A DNA stretch of 64,000 bases from Ensifer sp. IC4062 (GCF_020193575.1 NZ_JADYVD010000019.1:1-64000), one strand, 5' to 3'; shown: positions 43,331 to 52,447, counted from the first letter of the stretch. Program-made: numbers and translations. The notes: a model not told the origin generated them from the sequence alone.

Positions 43331-43893
43331 GAACGCACTTTCGACTTGGGAAGCATCATGGCGAAAATCATTAACTGATACAGGCTGAATGGCAAATGAA
43401 TGTCGGATGCGGCACGCCCTCCAGCGGCGGTATCGGCACGCCGGAAAACGACCGTAGATTGCAGCGATTCCTCTGGTTGCGAAAGGCCGCACGACGTCAC
43501 CGGCGAGCCTTTCGCCGACGGCCGCCCTCGGGAGACCAGGCACCCACGCGCCGTTTAATCTTCCGGGCCTCCTTGATTCTTCTCAATCGCTTGCGACCGT
43601 TTTCTCAAGAATTTGATTTTGATCCTTCAGAGGTCGCTTCAGCGTTCTCCGGAAGTGAATCCGTGCCTCTGTTCAAGGATTTGAGAATGCATCGTTTTCC
43701 AGGTGCCGGGCGATAGCTGCAAAGCCGGCAAAGCCCGCCCAAACGGGTTCAAGAACAATTTTGTGGATCGATCGAACATTAATCGATTTAAAGAATTTTC
43801 AATCGTTTAAATGATTTAAACCACTGATTTACAAAGCGTTTACGATGTGAAATGGTTTTGTGTCCTTGAACCCTCATGAACCAGGAGAAACGG
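43331..43893. other. Divergent promoter region, feuN and small ORF
   Basis: These 563 bases lack a convincing gene. The part 43740-43860 is strongly AT-rich with repeated TTTAAA words (43781-43821). It is the likely regulatory region for feuNPQ (minus) and the 46-aa ORF (plus). A 43396-43716 frame is open but lacks a ribosome site and codon character. Confidence 0.5.
43781..43821. repeat. AT-rich TTTAAA triple repeat
   Basis: AATCGATTTAAA (43781-43792), AATCGTTTAAA (43801-43811), and ATGATTTAAAC (43811-43821) form three near-identical words, giving two TTAA-N5-TTAA pairs. In a GC-rich genome this stands out. It could be a binding region for MucR-type or another AT-preferring regulator (inference). 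Confidence 0.4.
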
Positions 43894-44034
43894 ATGCAGA
43901 CGCTCGCGAACAAACAGCCCGCACTACCGCAATCCAGGATTCCGCAATCGCTTCTCGATCGCTTCGAGAACGAATGGCGCGAGATGCGCACGGCTGGCGA
44001 GGCTGCGCAAAAGCCCGTTCCGCCTGCAGAATGA
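43894..44034 (+). CDS. Small uncharacterised protein (46 aa)
   Basis: ATG at 43894 (AGGAGA at 43883-43888, 5-nt spacing), stop 44032-44034. The product reads MQTLANKQPALPQSRIPQSL, then LDRFENEWREMRTAGEAAQ and KPVPPAE. It has a helical core rich in charged residues flanked by proline-rich ends. An in-frame ATG at 43876 has no ribosome site. No known family. Conserved-looking codon use and a strong ribosome site make it likely to be a real gene. Confidence 0.5.
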   Translation: MQTLANKQPALPQSRIPQSLLDRFENEWREMRTAGEAAQKPVPPAE

Positions 44035-44172
44035 TGTCCCGGCGCTGCGGACGAAGCCGTTCTTCCGGCAGTGCCACTCCTCAAAGAGCGGCGCCGCAGC
44101 TCTTGCTGACTATCGACCGCGAAGCCGTTTCGGCCTTTTTACCAATCCACAATTCCATGCTACTCTTCCGCG

Positions 44173-44508
44173 ATGCTGACCGAAGAGCTCGAAAAGCTGG
44201 CGCTCAGCCTGCCCGGAACGCAAGAGAATGCCCATTTCGGAGCGCGGGATTTTCGCGTGGGCAAGCGGATTTTCATGTCCCTGCCGGAGGCAGGTCGCGC
44301 GGTCTTCAAATTCACCCCTGATCAACAGCGCCTCTTGCTGGAAATGGAGCCCGGATTTTGCGCCGCAGTGCCCGGAGGTTGGGGAGAGCGCGGCTGGACT
44401 TCGCTCTATTTCGCCGATGCCGATGAGGAGCTTGTCCGGCAATCCATGGAAACCGCATGGCGGAACGTCGCGCCGAAAAGCCTCGTGAAGAGGAACGGTG
44501 GCGCTTGA
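44173..44508 (+). CDS. MmcQ/YjbR family protein
   Basis: A 111-residue protein with the MmcQ/YjbR fold: SLPGTQENAHFGARDFRVGKRIFMSL at residues 13-38 (the LPG..E..HFG..DF.V..K.F pattern), then LYFADADEELVRQSMETAWRNVAPKSL. Members are small cytosolic proteins with a double-wing DNA-binding-like fold; function is not established. Single gene in its orientation here. Confidence 0.85.
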   Translation: MLTEELEKLALSLPGTQENAHFGARDFRVGKRIFMSLPEAGRAVFKFTPDQQRLLLEMEPGFCAAVPGGWGERGWTSLYFADADEELVRQSMETAWRNVAPKSLVKRNGGA

Positions 44509-44608
44509 TCCGGCGCTGTATGGCCGCTCGATCATCCTTGGAGCGGTGAGATAATCTGACTTTGAAACGACGCGATTCCGAACGGGAAGGCCGTCTTCCT
44601 GGAAGGGT

Positions 44609-45079
44609 CTAGCGGGCCGGTTCCAGTCCTACTTCCAACGGCCAGGTCACCAGGTAGTCCTCATAATCCTCGACATCGATACCGTCCTCCGCAACCGTGC
44701 GCCCCCGCACGGATATGCCTGCCGCATGGACGGTTTCCGGGTCGCCCGAGACGAGCGGATGCCACCAATAGAGATCCCTCCCCTCGCCGATCAGTCGATA
44801 GGCGCAGGTCGGCGGCAGCCATGAAATCTCATGCACAACCTTCGGCGTCAGTTGGATGCAATCCGGAACAGTCGCCTGTCTGTTGTCGTAATCCTTGCAG
44901 CGACAGCTTTCACCATCGAGCAGAGTGCAGCGGATCGAGGTCCAGGCGATCTCGCCCGTATCCCAGTCCTCGAGCTTGTTCAGGCAACAGAGCCCGCAGC
45001 CGTCGCAGAGGCTTTCCCACTCGGCATTGCTCATTTCTTCAAGGCTTTTGGTTTTCCAGAAAGGCATTTCGCCCATCAT
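44609..45079 (-). CDS. YcgN-type cysteine-cluster protein (UPF0260)
   Basis: A 156-residue cytosolic protein. Rich in cysteine in family-specific spacing: [54 protein letters not shown], then [42 protein letters not shown]. Eight or more cysteines probably bind a metal or an iron-sulfur-like centre. Matches YcgN/UPF0260 proteins in length and motifs. The ATG at 45079 is chosen; the ATGs at 45076 and 45067 are alternatives. Exact function unknown. Confidence 0.9.
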   Translation of the reverse strand: MMGEMPFWKTKSLEEMSNAEWESLCDGCGLCCLNKLEDWDTGEIAWTSIRCTLLDGESCRCKDYDNRQATVPDCIQLTPKVVHEISWLPPTCAYRLIGEGRDLYWWHPLVSGDPETVHAAGISVRGRTVAEDGIDVEDYEDYLVTWPLEVGLEPAR

Positions 45080-45228
45080 GTCACACTTTCGTCCGTTCCA
45101 TGCCGCCATGGAAAATTTGCAGAAAATTGCCGGTTTTTTAAGGCCGGCAGCGCGATATGCAAGTAGATTGGAAACTCGCCTCGTGCAAATATCATAGTGG
45201 GCAAGCGAACCTTCGAGACGAGAACACC

Positions 45229-47433
45229 GTGCAGGAACCGAAGAAAGAGGACAACCGGCCGAAGAGGCGACACATCTTTCTCAGAATCGATTCCTGGATC
45301 GACTCGACGGTGTGGAATGCCGGATTCCGGCTGGCCGAATGGTGGGAAGACACGACCATCTTCTTCCGGCGCTTTCGCGTACGCGGCTGGAAGAGAGCTG
45401 TTTTCGAACTTCTTGGCGAAACGGCGACGCTGGGAACGGCGGGTTCGGTGCTGATGCTGGCGCTGGCCCTGCCGGCATTCGAGGAAACCAAAGGCAATTG
45501 GCGCACCCAAAGCGATTTTGCGGTGACCTTCCTCGACCGTTACGGCAATGAGATAGGCCACCGCGGCATCATTCATGAAGACTCGGTCCCGATCGACGAA
45601 TTGCCGGACCACCTCATCAAGGCGGTTCTCGCCACCGAAGATCGGCGTTTCTTCGATCACTGGGGTATCGATTTTCTCGGCCTGGCCCGCGCCATGACCG
45701 AGAACGCCCGGGCCGGCGGCGTGGTCCAAGGCGGCTCGACCCTCACCCAACAACTTGCCAAGAACCTGTTCCTGTCGAACGAACGCACGATCGAGCGCAA
45801 GATCAAGGAGGCCTTCCTCGCCGTCTGGCTGGAATGCAACCTGTCAAAGAAGGAAATCCTGGGCCTCTACCTCGACCGAGCCTATATGGGCGGCGGTACG
45901 TTCGGCGCGGCGGCGGCCGCGCAGTTCTATTTCGGCAAGGCGATCACAGATATCAATCTCGCCGAATCCGCGATGCTCGCCGGCCTTTTCAAGGCACCGG
46001 CCCGCTATGCGCCGCACGTGAACCTGCCGGCCGCTCGCGGCCGCGCCAACGAGGTTCTCACCAACATGGTGCAGGGCGGCCTGATGACCGAGGGCCAGGT
46101 GATCGCCGCCCGCCTCACTCCTGCAACGGTGGTCGATCGTGCTCAGGTCAAGGCGCCCGACTTCTTCCTCGATTGGGCCTTTGACGAAGTCCAGCGTATC
46201 GCCGCCCCCTTCGCGCAGCACTCTCTGATCGTGCGCACGACGATCGACATGGGTCTGCAACAGGCGGCCGAGGAGTCGGTCGAGTCGGGCCTCCGGCAAT
46301 ATGGCGAAAGTTATGAGGTGAAACAGGGCGCGCTGGTCATGGTGGAGAACGGCGGTGCCGTACGTGCCATGGTCGGCGGCCGCGACTACGGCGAAAGCCA
46401 GTTCAATCGGGCAACAAGGGCGCTGAGGCAGCCGGGCTCCTCCTTCAAGGTTTACACCTATGCCGCGGCGATGGAAAAGGGCATGACCCCGGAGACGGTG
46501 GTTGTCGACGCACCGATCACCTGGCGCGGCTGGTCGCCGCAGAACTACGCCCGCAAGTATGCCGGTCGGATTACCTTAATGAACGCGCTGGCGAGATCCA
46601 TCAATACCGTCCCTGTCCGCCTCGCCAAGGACAAGCTCGGCACCGAGATCATTGCCGCGACCGCAAAGAGGATGGGCGTCGAAACTCCCATCCGCACCGA
46701 CAAGACCATGCCCCTCGGCACGTCCGAAGTGACCGTGCTCGACCAGGCGACGGCCTACGCCGTCTTCCCTGCGGGCGGCCTGCAGTCGCGGCGTCATGGC
46801 ATCAGCCAGATCCTCAACTATGATGGTGACATCCTTTACGATTTCGGCCGCGATGCGCCTCAAGCACAACGGGTTCTGAGCGAACAGGCGGTCTCGTCGA
46901 TGAACCGCATTCTGACCCAGATTCCGCTGATCGGTACTGCCCGGCGCGCAGCCCTCGACAACGGCATCGTCACCGGCGGCAAAACAGGGACCACGCAGGC
47001 CTATCGCGACGCCTGGTTCATCGGCTTCACCGGCGACTACACGACCGCTGTATGGTTCGGCAATGACGACTATACATCGACCAACGAGATGACCGGTGGT
47101 TCGTTGCCGGCCATGACCTTCAAACGGCTGATGGATTATGCAGAACAGGGCATCGAGCATCGCGCGATCCCCGGCATAGACAACCCCCTTCCCGACGCGC
47201 CCAAGAAGCCGGCGGAGGTCGCGGACGCAAAGCCCGATGAGAATGCCCTTCCGCCGCTTGTTCGCCCGCGTTCCCTCTCTGCCGAGGCGACCAGACTGTT
47301 GAAAGCGATCGGTGCGACGTTCGAAAAAGCCTCCCCGCTCAAAGCACCCGAAAAGAACTCCGGCAGGGTCGCAGTGCTTGAGACACCGACGAACAACTCC
47401 CCGAACCGCGCTACGAATGCCACAAACAATTGA
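45229..47433 (+). CDS. Class A penicillin-binding protein (glycosyltransferase/transpeptidase)
   Basis: A 734-residue bifunctional peptidoglycan synthase anchored by one N-terminal helix (about 62-80). GT51 domain (about 115-300): [20 protein letters not shown], with the catalytic Glu, and [20 protein letters not shown]. Transpeptidase domain (about 370-620): active-site serine in [13 protein letters not shown] motif in [13 protein letters not shown] and KTGTT in [26 protein letters not shown]-terminal 90 residues are Pro/Ala-rich. Start is uncertain: a GTG at 45229 gives [17 protein letters not shown]; an ATG at 45157 in the same frame is possible. It polymerises and crosslinks murein. Followed by the DUF1214/DUF1254 pair. 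Confidence 0.93.
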   Translation: MQEPKKEDNRPKRRHIFLRIDSWIDSTVWNAGFRLAEWWEDTTIFFRRFRVRGWKRAVFELLGETATLGTAGSVLMLALALPAFEETKGNWRTQSDFAVTFLDRYGNEIGHRGIIHEDSVPIDELPDHLIKAVLATEDRRFFDHWGIDFLGLARAMTENARAGGVVQGGSTLTQQLAKNLFLSNERTIERKIKEAFLAVWLECNLSKKEILGLYLDRAYMGGGTFGAAAAAQFYFGKAITDINLAESAMLAGLFKAPARYAPHVNLPAARGRANEVLTNMVQGGLMTEGQVIAARLTPATVVDRAQVKAPDFFLDWAFDEVQRIAAPFAQHSLIVRTTIDMGLQQAAEESVESGLRQYGESYEVKQGALVMVENGGAVRAMVGGRDYGESQFNRATRALRQPGSSFKVYTYAAAMEKGMTPETVVVDAPITWRGWSPQNYARKYAGRITLMNALARSINTVPVRLAKDKLGTEIIAATAKRMGVETPIRTDKTMPLGTSEVTVLDQATAYAVFPAGGLQSRRHGISQILNYDGDILYDFGRDAPQAQRVLSEQAVSSMNRILTQIPLIGTARRAALDNGIVTGGKTGTTQAYRDAWFIGFTGDYTTAVWFGNDDYTSTNEMTGGSLPAMTFKRLMDYAEQGIEHRAIPGIDNPLPDAPKKPAEVADAKPDENALPPLVRPRSLSAEATRLLKAIGATFEKASPLKAPEKNSGRVAVLETPTNNSPNRATNATNN

Positions 47434-47530
47434 CTTTGTAGTCACAAATCCGTTCCTTGACGAACGAACCGATCATGCCGCGTGGCTTTTCGCAAAGTGC
47501 CAAGCAAACGAGATACGATAGAGCCGCTCC

Positions 47531-48118
47531 TTGTTTCGCATCCCTCTCCTCGTCGCTCTCGCTCTGATCGTCGCCTTTGGTGGTGGCATCACTTCAGCTG
47601 TCTGGGCGCTGAAGGCGACCGTCGGCTTCGGCTCGATCGCGATCGGCCCCTGGATCGCATTTCCCGAAGCCCAGACGGCCTCGGCGGACCCCTATGCAAA
47701 GGCGCACCGCGCCCGCGCCGGCGAGTTGCTCTTCGGGGGCGCGGAAGGGCTGATCTTCACGGCCGCAACGGACGATAGCGGCGCCCGCCTGTCTGCCGCC
47801 TGCTCCTACGATATCTCGGGCGTTACGCCGCCTGCCCGTTTCTGGACCCTCTATGCGACGACGCCGGAGGGCGTGACATTGCGGCCCGGAGCGGACCTGC
47901 CCTGGGCGGCGAACTCCTGGACGGTGCTGCGCGCCGAAGACAGCAGTTTCGTCGTTCACGCCTCGCCCGTCGCTCACCCGGAAAACTGGCTCGCCATCCG
48001 CCACAGCGGCAGCTTCAAGCTCGTGTTGACTCTGCTCGATACACCGACCGCCGGTTCCTCGGGGTTGATCGATCTAGTGATGCCAAAGATCGTCAAGACG
48101 GGGTGCGGAAATGCGTAG
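47531..48118 (+). CDS. DUF1214 membrane-anchored protein
   Basis: A 195-residue protein. The TTG at 47531 is the only start giving the N-terminal helix (FRIPLLVALALIVAFGGGITSAVWAL). Residues 70-190 show DUF1214 features: ACSYDISGVTPPARFWTLYATTPEG, LRPGADLPWAANSWTVLRAEDSSFVVHASPVAHPENWLAIRHSGSFKLVLTLLDTP. Overlaps the next gene (DUF1254) by 8 bp. DUF1214 and DUF1254 are usually fused or adjacent; here they are separate and both membrane-anchored. No proven function. Confidence 0.85.
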   Translation: MFRIPLLVALALIVAFGGGITSAVWALKATVGFGSIAIGPWIAFPEAQTASADPYAKAHRARAGELLFGGAEGLIFTAATDDSGARLSAACSYDISGVTPPARFWTLYATTPEGVTLRPGADLPWAANSWTVLRAEDSSFVVHASPVAHPENWLAIRHSGSFKLVLTLLDTPTAGSSGLIDLVMPKIVKTGCGNA

Positions 48119-48656
48119 CACCCTGTTCGCCATTCTCGTCGGCCTGTTTGGGGCGGCCCTGCTGCATATCATTATCGTGCTTGCCCTACCGCAATTCACT
48201 GGTCGGGACGCTTATACCCGGGTGCTCGGCCTACTCGAGATGGACAGCTTCTTCCCATTGACGGCAGAGCCGGGAGCAACCGGGCTCGACAACAACGACC
48301 CCTATCTGCGAACCGCTGTCTGCAGCTTTTCGATCGCGGAGGCACCTGCGCGCTTCATCGCCCGCGGCGCGGTGCCGTTCTGGTCGCTTTCGGTCTTCGA
48401 CAGCAATTCGAACGAAGTCTTCAGCATGAATGACCATACGGCCGTCAACGGCAGTCTCGACCTGGTCGTCGCCACTCCTATCCAATTGGTCGAATTGCGC
48501 AAATCGCCCCCCGAAACGCTGGCTCAATCCATCATGATCGAGATGAAGGACGACGAGGGCTATGCAGTCCTGCGGGCTCTTGCCCCGCTCAGCAGCTTCG
48601 AGGAACAGGTTCGCAATTTCCTGGCCGAGTCGAGCTGCGAGCCCTTCCGGCGTTAA
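48111..48656 (+). CDS. DUF1254 membrane-anchored protein
   Basis: A 181-residue protein. N-terminal helix (about 5-27), then the DUF1254-like sequence RDAYTRVLGLLEMDSFFPL, DNNDPYLRTAVCSFSIAEAPARFIARGAVPFWSLSVFDSNSNEVFSMNDHTAVNGSLDLVVAT. It ends SSCEPFRR. Start codon lies inside the end of the DUF1214 gene, giving an 8-bp overlap and likely coupled translation. Downstream RIME-like copy 6 marks the end of the unit. Function unknown. Confidence 0.82.
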   Translation: MRSTLFAILVGLFGAALLHIIIVLALPQFTGRDAYTRVLGLLEMDSFFPLTAEPGATGLDNNDPYLRTAVCSFSIAEAPARFIARGAVPFWSLSVFDSNSNEVFSMNDHTAVNGSLDLVVATPIQLVELRKSPPETLAQSIMIEMKDDEGYAVLRALAPLSSFEEQVRNFLAESSCEPFRR

Positions 48657-48710
48657 CATGATGCGGCCGGCACTGCCGCTTCCTCGTCATCGCAGAGCCG
48701 CCTGCCCCAA

Positions 48711-48754
48711 TTACAGCGCCGCCCGTCTCATCAGACGCGCAAGGGGAGCTGCGG
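48711..48754 (+). repeat. RIME-like repeat, copy 6 (short)
   Basis: TTACAGCGCCGCCCGTCTCATC, AGACGCGCAAGGGGAGCTGCGGT. A shortened and more diverged version without the CACTTTGAG tail. Confidence 0.45.
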
Positions 48755-48931
48755 TGAGCGCACGCGTGTCGGGGATATAATTAACGGCCAGGCAAACCGA
48801 AGACCGGGCGTTCCCGATGACATTGTGGTTGAACGTTTGGTGGAGGCGCCCGGAGTTCCGGGCATTGAAGTGACGACTTAAGTCAAGCGGCCGCACCCGC
48901 GTAGACGGCGGCGCCGCCCGCTACAAATTGA

Positions 48932-49102
48932 CTACTGCTTCTTGATCCGCCGTCCGGCCGGTGCGTTGGGCTGTGGCCCACGACCGTCGAGACGCTCGTA
49001 GCGGATACCTGTAAACAACAGCACAGTGGCGCTGCCTGATTTCACAGGCCGCCTTTGCGGCTTTTGGACCCGCCGGTCCTGCATTCTGATTACGTCTGCC
49101 AT
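48932..49102 (-). CDS. Small conserved-type basic protein (56 aa)
   Basis: ATG at 49102 after ACGGAGACGAGC (GGAG with 7-nt spacing). The product begins MADVIRMQDRRVQKPQRRPV and contains GSATVLLFTGIRYERLDGRG, ending in a basic RRIKKQ. The sequence has an alternating hydrophobic strand (ATVLLFTGIRYERL) and no membrane span. I recall similar small proteins annotated as hypothetical in Rhizobiaceae but cannot confirm. No domain name is known to me. Confidence 0.65.
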   Translation of the reverse strand: MADVIRMQDRRVQKPQRRPVKSGSATVLLFTGIRYERLDGRGPQPNAPAGRRIKKQ

Positions 49103-49431
49103 GCTCGTCTCCGTATTTCTATGAGACGGATGAACTACCGTACCGATTTCACCCTGCCCGCCGTCGGGCTGACGCATTTTCCAGGGACCACGTTCCCTGG
49201 CCAGACGCGCCGTTCTCATCTGCTCCTTCTCCCGGTGACCCCGGACGTTGTTTCGGTTCACATCAGATGCCGAACCGATGATAGCCGGTCCATCCCGATT
49301 GAGCCATAGCCTAGTTAACACTATCTTAAGCTCATCGTGCTTCCCCCTCTTTGGCCTCAATTCCGGTGGCGGGCCACGTCGCCTATGCCAACCGCTGATT
49401 CCACTTGCAGGTATGTCTGGAGGTGGATGGG
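49103..49431. other. Intergenic region, 56-aa gene to DUF883 gene
   Basis: These 329 bases carry the promoter region of the 56-aa gene (minus strand) and the end region of the DUF883-like gene. I see no gene, repeat or terminator with a T-run in it. Confidence 0.5.
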
Positions 49432-49716
49432 TCAGCGCCTCGCAAGCAGCCCGAACAGGAATGCAACACCCGCGACCGTCAACACGCTCGAGATCGGCTC
49501 CTCGCGCACGCGTTCACGCACGCGCTCCGTCATCAACTCCGCTTCACTCTGCACGACGGCCCTTGCGCCCGTACTGATAGCCGAAACCGATTCGGTCAGG
49601 CGAGCTATCTCCGTTCTCAGATCTGCAATCTGTGTTTCCAGTTCCGCCTGCGCGGTGACAGTCCGTGCTTCAACCTCTGTTTCCGCCCCGACGGCTGTCA
49701 GCTTCTTCTCCGCCAT
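49432..49716 (-). CDS. DUF883/ElaB/YqjD-like membrane-anchored protein
   Basis: A 94-residue protein. Amphipathic coiled-coil region (about 15-75: AELETQIADLRTEIARLTESV, AELMTERVRERVREEP) followed by a C-terminal membrane helix with the GxxxG-like VAGVAFLFGLLARR end. This is the layout of ElaB/YqjD-type inner-membrane proteins, of which some bind ribosomes in stationary phase in E. coli. Function here is inferred from that layout only. Confidence 0.8.
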   Translation of the reverse strand: MAEKKLTAVGAETEVEARTVTAQAELETQIADLRTEIARLTESVSAISTGARAVVQSEAELMTERVRERVREEPISSVLTVAGVAFLFGLLARR

Positions 49717-49914
49717 TTCGTCGCTCCTCTTCTTCGCGCGATGTCAACGCACCGAGGCAGGTTTGGTTCCCGCAAGGCGACGCAAATGGAACGAACCAAA
49801 AGGGCGGGCGGCAATTGCCGCCCGCCCTGTCGAAATCGTCCCTGGCCACTCCTGCTGACCGTGTGTCCTAACCTGATCTTAGAGCGGTCCGTCGCCGATG
49901 GAAGGTACGGCGCT

Positions 49915-50514
49915 TCAGTCGTTCTCACACGAAAGGTCGTCGAAACCACACTCCGGATCCGCTCGCATTTCGTCGTCGCGGCGCCATTCACGCCGCTCGC
50001 GGTCACGTTCCCATTCCCGCCGATCCTCGCTCACTTGCCTGCGTTCCCATTCACGACGATTCCATGCGCGCTGTCGTTCCCAATCACGCTGGTCCCGCTC
50101 CTCTACCCAGTCGGGACCACGGCGCCAGCGGTCACGATCGCGATAGAAGTCGCGGCCCCTGTAATTGCGGTCCCAATAACGATCGAACTGGAAGACGACC
50201 GTGGGGATGCCGAGCGGGCGATAATATTCCGGTTCCAGGTAGACCCTTCTGCTGCGGTAGATCGCCTGTACATATCGGCCGGCAACCCAACCGCGACCAC
50301 CGTAGAAGGAAACGTCGCACCAGGGCACATCCGCGAGGCAGCCATGGATCTCCACCGGATCGCCGGCCGGGATGACGGTCACGGCCGGGTAGCGCGTGCT
50401 CGGCCCCGATCGCATGTTGACGTTGGCGGTGGCAAAGCCCTCCGCAGCTTCGGCTAACGCCGGGACGAGCAGGAGCGCACAAACAGTGGCTGCCCGAACA
50501 AATGCATCTTTCAC
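49915..50514 (-). CDS. Secreted SH3-domain protein with Arg/Trp/Glu-rich tail
   Basis: A 199-residue protein. A GTG at 50514 after GGAGATAGATCT is preferred, giving the signal peptide MKDAFVRAATVCALLLVPALAEAAEG. Bacterial SH3 domain at about 25-85: ATANVNMRSGPSTRYPAVTVIPAGDPVEIHGCLADVPWCDVSFYGGRGWVAGRYV, with two cysteines that may pair. The last 90 residues are an unusual run of R, W, D, E and Y (RDFYRDRDRWRRGPDW, RREWERDRERREW). A GTG at 50538 is an alternative start. Likely periplasmic, binding peptidoglycan or another envelope component (family inference). Confidence 0.85.
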   Translation of the reverse strand: MKDAFVRAATVCALLLVPALAEAAEGFATANVNMRSGPSTRYPAVTVIPAGDPVEIHGCLADVPWCDVSFYGGRGWVAGRYVQAIYRSRRVYLEPEYYRPLGIPTVVFQFDRYWDRNYRGRDFYRDRDRWRRGPDWVEERDQRDWERQRAWNRREWERRQVSEDRREWERDRERREWRRDDEMRADPECGFDDLSCEND

Positions 50515-50806
50515 AGATCTATCTCCATAGAGGGCCACCCTCGGCCCCTTCGGCTGGCACTAGCGCTTCACCGACTTACCGATCACATAGAAGTGCATGT
50601 GGAGTTTTTAAGGCTGAAGGCAACGCAGGGTTTCGACCTTTGTGGATCGCGGAAAATTCCGCTTCGCCACGACCCCGCCGCAAGCCTGAATAAAGCCCCA
50701 ACGTCCATAGTTAATTCTACGCTAACGTTTTAGATCTATTTTTGATGACGTGTGCCGTTCCGGGCCATCGGTGATGGTGATCGTGTTTTGCGTGCAAGGA
50801 TAAATT

Positions 50807-51853
50807 GTGACGAACCGGTTTCGTGAGTTGGAGAGGCCGCAGACGGGCCGACTGAAAGACGTCGTGCTGATGGCGACCGTCACCGGCTTCGAGAGCCTTC
50901 GCATCCCGCGCAAGTCGGACATGAAGCAGTTTGCCGAGCTGTTCGAGCCGCTTTTCCTCGGATCGAGCGACGAAGCTCGCCGGCAGGCGGCCGCCGCGCT
51001 TTCGCGATGTGCGCACGTGCCTGAGCCCGTCGCCCTGCTCATCGGCAGCATGCCGATTTCCATTGCCGCTACCTTTCTCACTCGATCAAAAGCAGTTTCT
51101 GATCGGGTGCTGATTTCCATCATCCGCCGGCAGGGACGATCCCATGCCACCGCGATCGCGCACCGGGAGAACCTTTCACCTTCGGTCGTCGATGCCCTGG
51201 TCGAGCACCATCAGGCCGTGTATCCGAGCGGGCAGCCGGATACGAATCAAGCGAAGGCCAACGCCGTAAGTTCGTGGCAACCAGCCGGCGACAGCGCTTC
51301 CTCCGATCGGATCGCCCGCGAAGATAAGTTACGCGAGGAAATAAAGGCCTTGGTGCGGGCCGAGCCGCGAGACCGTGCGTCCCGCATTCGGCCGATCGAT
51401 GAACTCCACCAGGCGTTGCTCATGCGGTTTGCGCGCAGTGGCGAAGCGGTTCTCTTCGCGACGGCTCTCGCCGACGCATTGCAATCGAGCCGGGCGCTCG
51501 CGGAGCGGATCCTTCTCGACATTTCAGGACAGCAACTCGCCGTGACCCTTTCTGCACTTGAGTTCCCCGCCAGCGAGATGAACTCATTGCTCGAGGCGCT
51601 CTACCCACACCTTTCCGAAAGGCTCGGCGGCGGCACCCGCGCCACAGCTCTGATCGACACGGTCGCGAGGAAAGTCAGCATCGAACGGGTGGAGGCCTGG
51701 CTTCGTGCGGATGATCCCGGAGCTGCCGAGCCGGCCCGCTACGAGGCCCATCTCGCCGACAATCGTGCCTCCGACCCCCGCCAGCAAGAGGGTCGTCCAG
51801 CCGTGACCCATCGCGGCACAGCCGAGCCCGTGCGAGGGTTCGGGAGGCGCTGA
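50807..51853 (+). CDS. DUF2336 domain protein
   Basis: A 348-residue cytosolic protein with a GTG start at 50807 (AAGGA at 50796-50800). Helical repeat sequence of the DUF2336 type: LFLGSSDEARRQAAAALSRCAHVPEPVALLIGSMPISIAATFLTRSKAVSDRVLISIIRRQGRSHATAIAHRENLSPSVVDALVE. This resembles HEAT-like helices found in alphaproteobacteria. Second half has ELHQALLMRFARSGEAVLFATALADALQSSRALAERILLDISGQQLAVTLSAL. No catalytic motif is visible. Function unknown; DUF2336 proteins are often found with signalling and motility genes. Confidence 0.8.
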   Translation: MTNRFRELERPQTGRLKDVVLMATVTGFESLRIPRKSDMKQFAELFEPLFLGSSDEARRQAAAALSRCAHVPEPVALLIGSMPISIAATFLTRSKAVSDRVLISIIRRQGRSHATAIAHRENLSPSVVDALVEHHQAVYPSGQPDTNQAKANAVSSWQPAGDSASSDRIAREDKLREEIKALVRAEPRDRASRIRPIDELHQALLMRFARSGEAVLFATALADALQSSRALAERILLDISGQQLAVTLSALEFPASEMNSLLEALYPHLSERLGGGTRATALIDTVARKVSIERVEAWLRADDPGAAEPARYEAHLADNRASDPRQQEGRPAVTHRGTAEPVRGFGRR

Positions 51854-51930
51854 CCCCTAGTCGAGCCTTCTACTAAAGATTTCTTTAATCGGACCCGATG
51901 TAAGAATAAAAACAACCAGCAAACAAAGAG

Positions 51931-51976
51931 TTACGGCGTCCTTTGCGCGTCTGGTGAGACGCACGGCGCTGTAATG
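51931..51976 (-). repeat. RIME-like repeat, copy 7 (partial)
   Basis: TTACGGCGTCCTTTGCGCGTCTGG, GTGAGACGCACGGCGCTGTAATGA. Only the core inverted pair is retained. Same orientation as copies 1 and 4. Confidence 0.5.
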
Positions 51977-51994
51977 ACTCCCCAGAGCGCCTAT

Positions 51995-52354
51995 TTATCG
52001 CCGGGGATCAACGTCGTCGGCCACAACCTCGAACAGACCGTCGCAATCGTCGAGTTCAATTTCGACAATCCAGCAATCAGGATCGAAGCGGATCTCGGAG
52101 GAAAGCGCGCTGTCGATGTGATCCGCTTCCGTACTCTGCAATCGCATCTCGAACTTGCGGCTCGTATCGGCTTCATCATCGAAGAAGTTCTGCGGCGCGG
52201 GGGCGTAGAGGGTCTCCACGCCAAACCGCGAGCGCTGACGAATGAAGATTGCGCCGGCCTCTTGCGCCCCCTTGCGTAGCACGGCGGCATAGCCACCGAG
52301 GGCAAAGACGCGGCGTAGCAGAGAGGACACGAAGATATCGGATTTTAGGCGCAT
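51995..52354 (-). CDS. DUF1491 family protein
   Basis: A 119-residue protein. Starts MRLKSDIFVSSLLRRVFALGGYAAVLRKGAQEAGAIFIRQ, which matches the DUF1491 beginning (M.L.S..WV.A..R......A.V..RG...AG.I....). Then QNFFDDEADTSRKFEMRL and the acidic end SEIRFDPDCWIVEIELDDCDGLFEVVADD. The ATG at 52354 aligns with the family start. Cytosolic, function unknown. Opposite to the DUF2336 gene. Confidence 0.85.
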   Translation of the reverse strand: MRLKSDIFVSSLLRRVFALGGYAAVLRKGAQEAGAIFIRQRSRFGVETLYAPAPQNFFDDEADTSRKFEMRLQSTEADHIDSALSSEIRFDPDCWIVEIELDDCDGLFEVVADDVDPRR

Positions 52355-52447
52355 TCGAGGCTGATACACGTGTGGCCATCGGCATGCAACTGCTCGGGGA
52401 GACGTCAAGCCGCCGCTGCGGTCACGAGCTCAGTTCCTCGGCGCCGC

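Noticed and set aside
49405-50457. 350-codon plus-strand frame across the DUF883 and SH3 genes
   Set aside because: It spans two well-supported genes on the other strand and the gap between them; its second half is a shadow of the Arg-rich SH3 tail.
51974-52279. 101-codon plus-strand frame opposite DUF1491
   Set aside because: The minus-strand frame matches DUF1491 from its start; the plus-strand frame is its complement.
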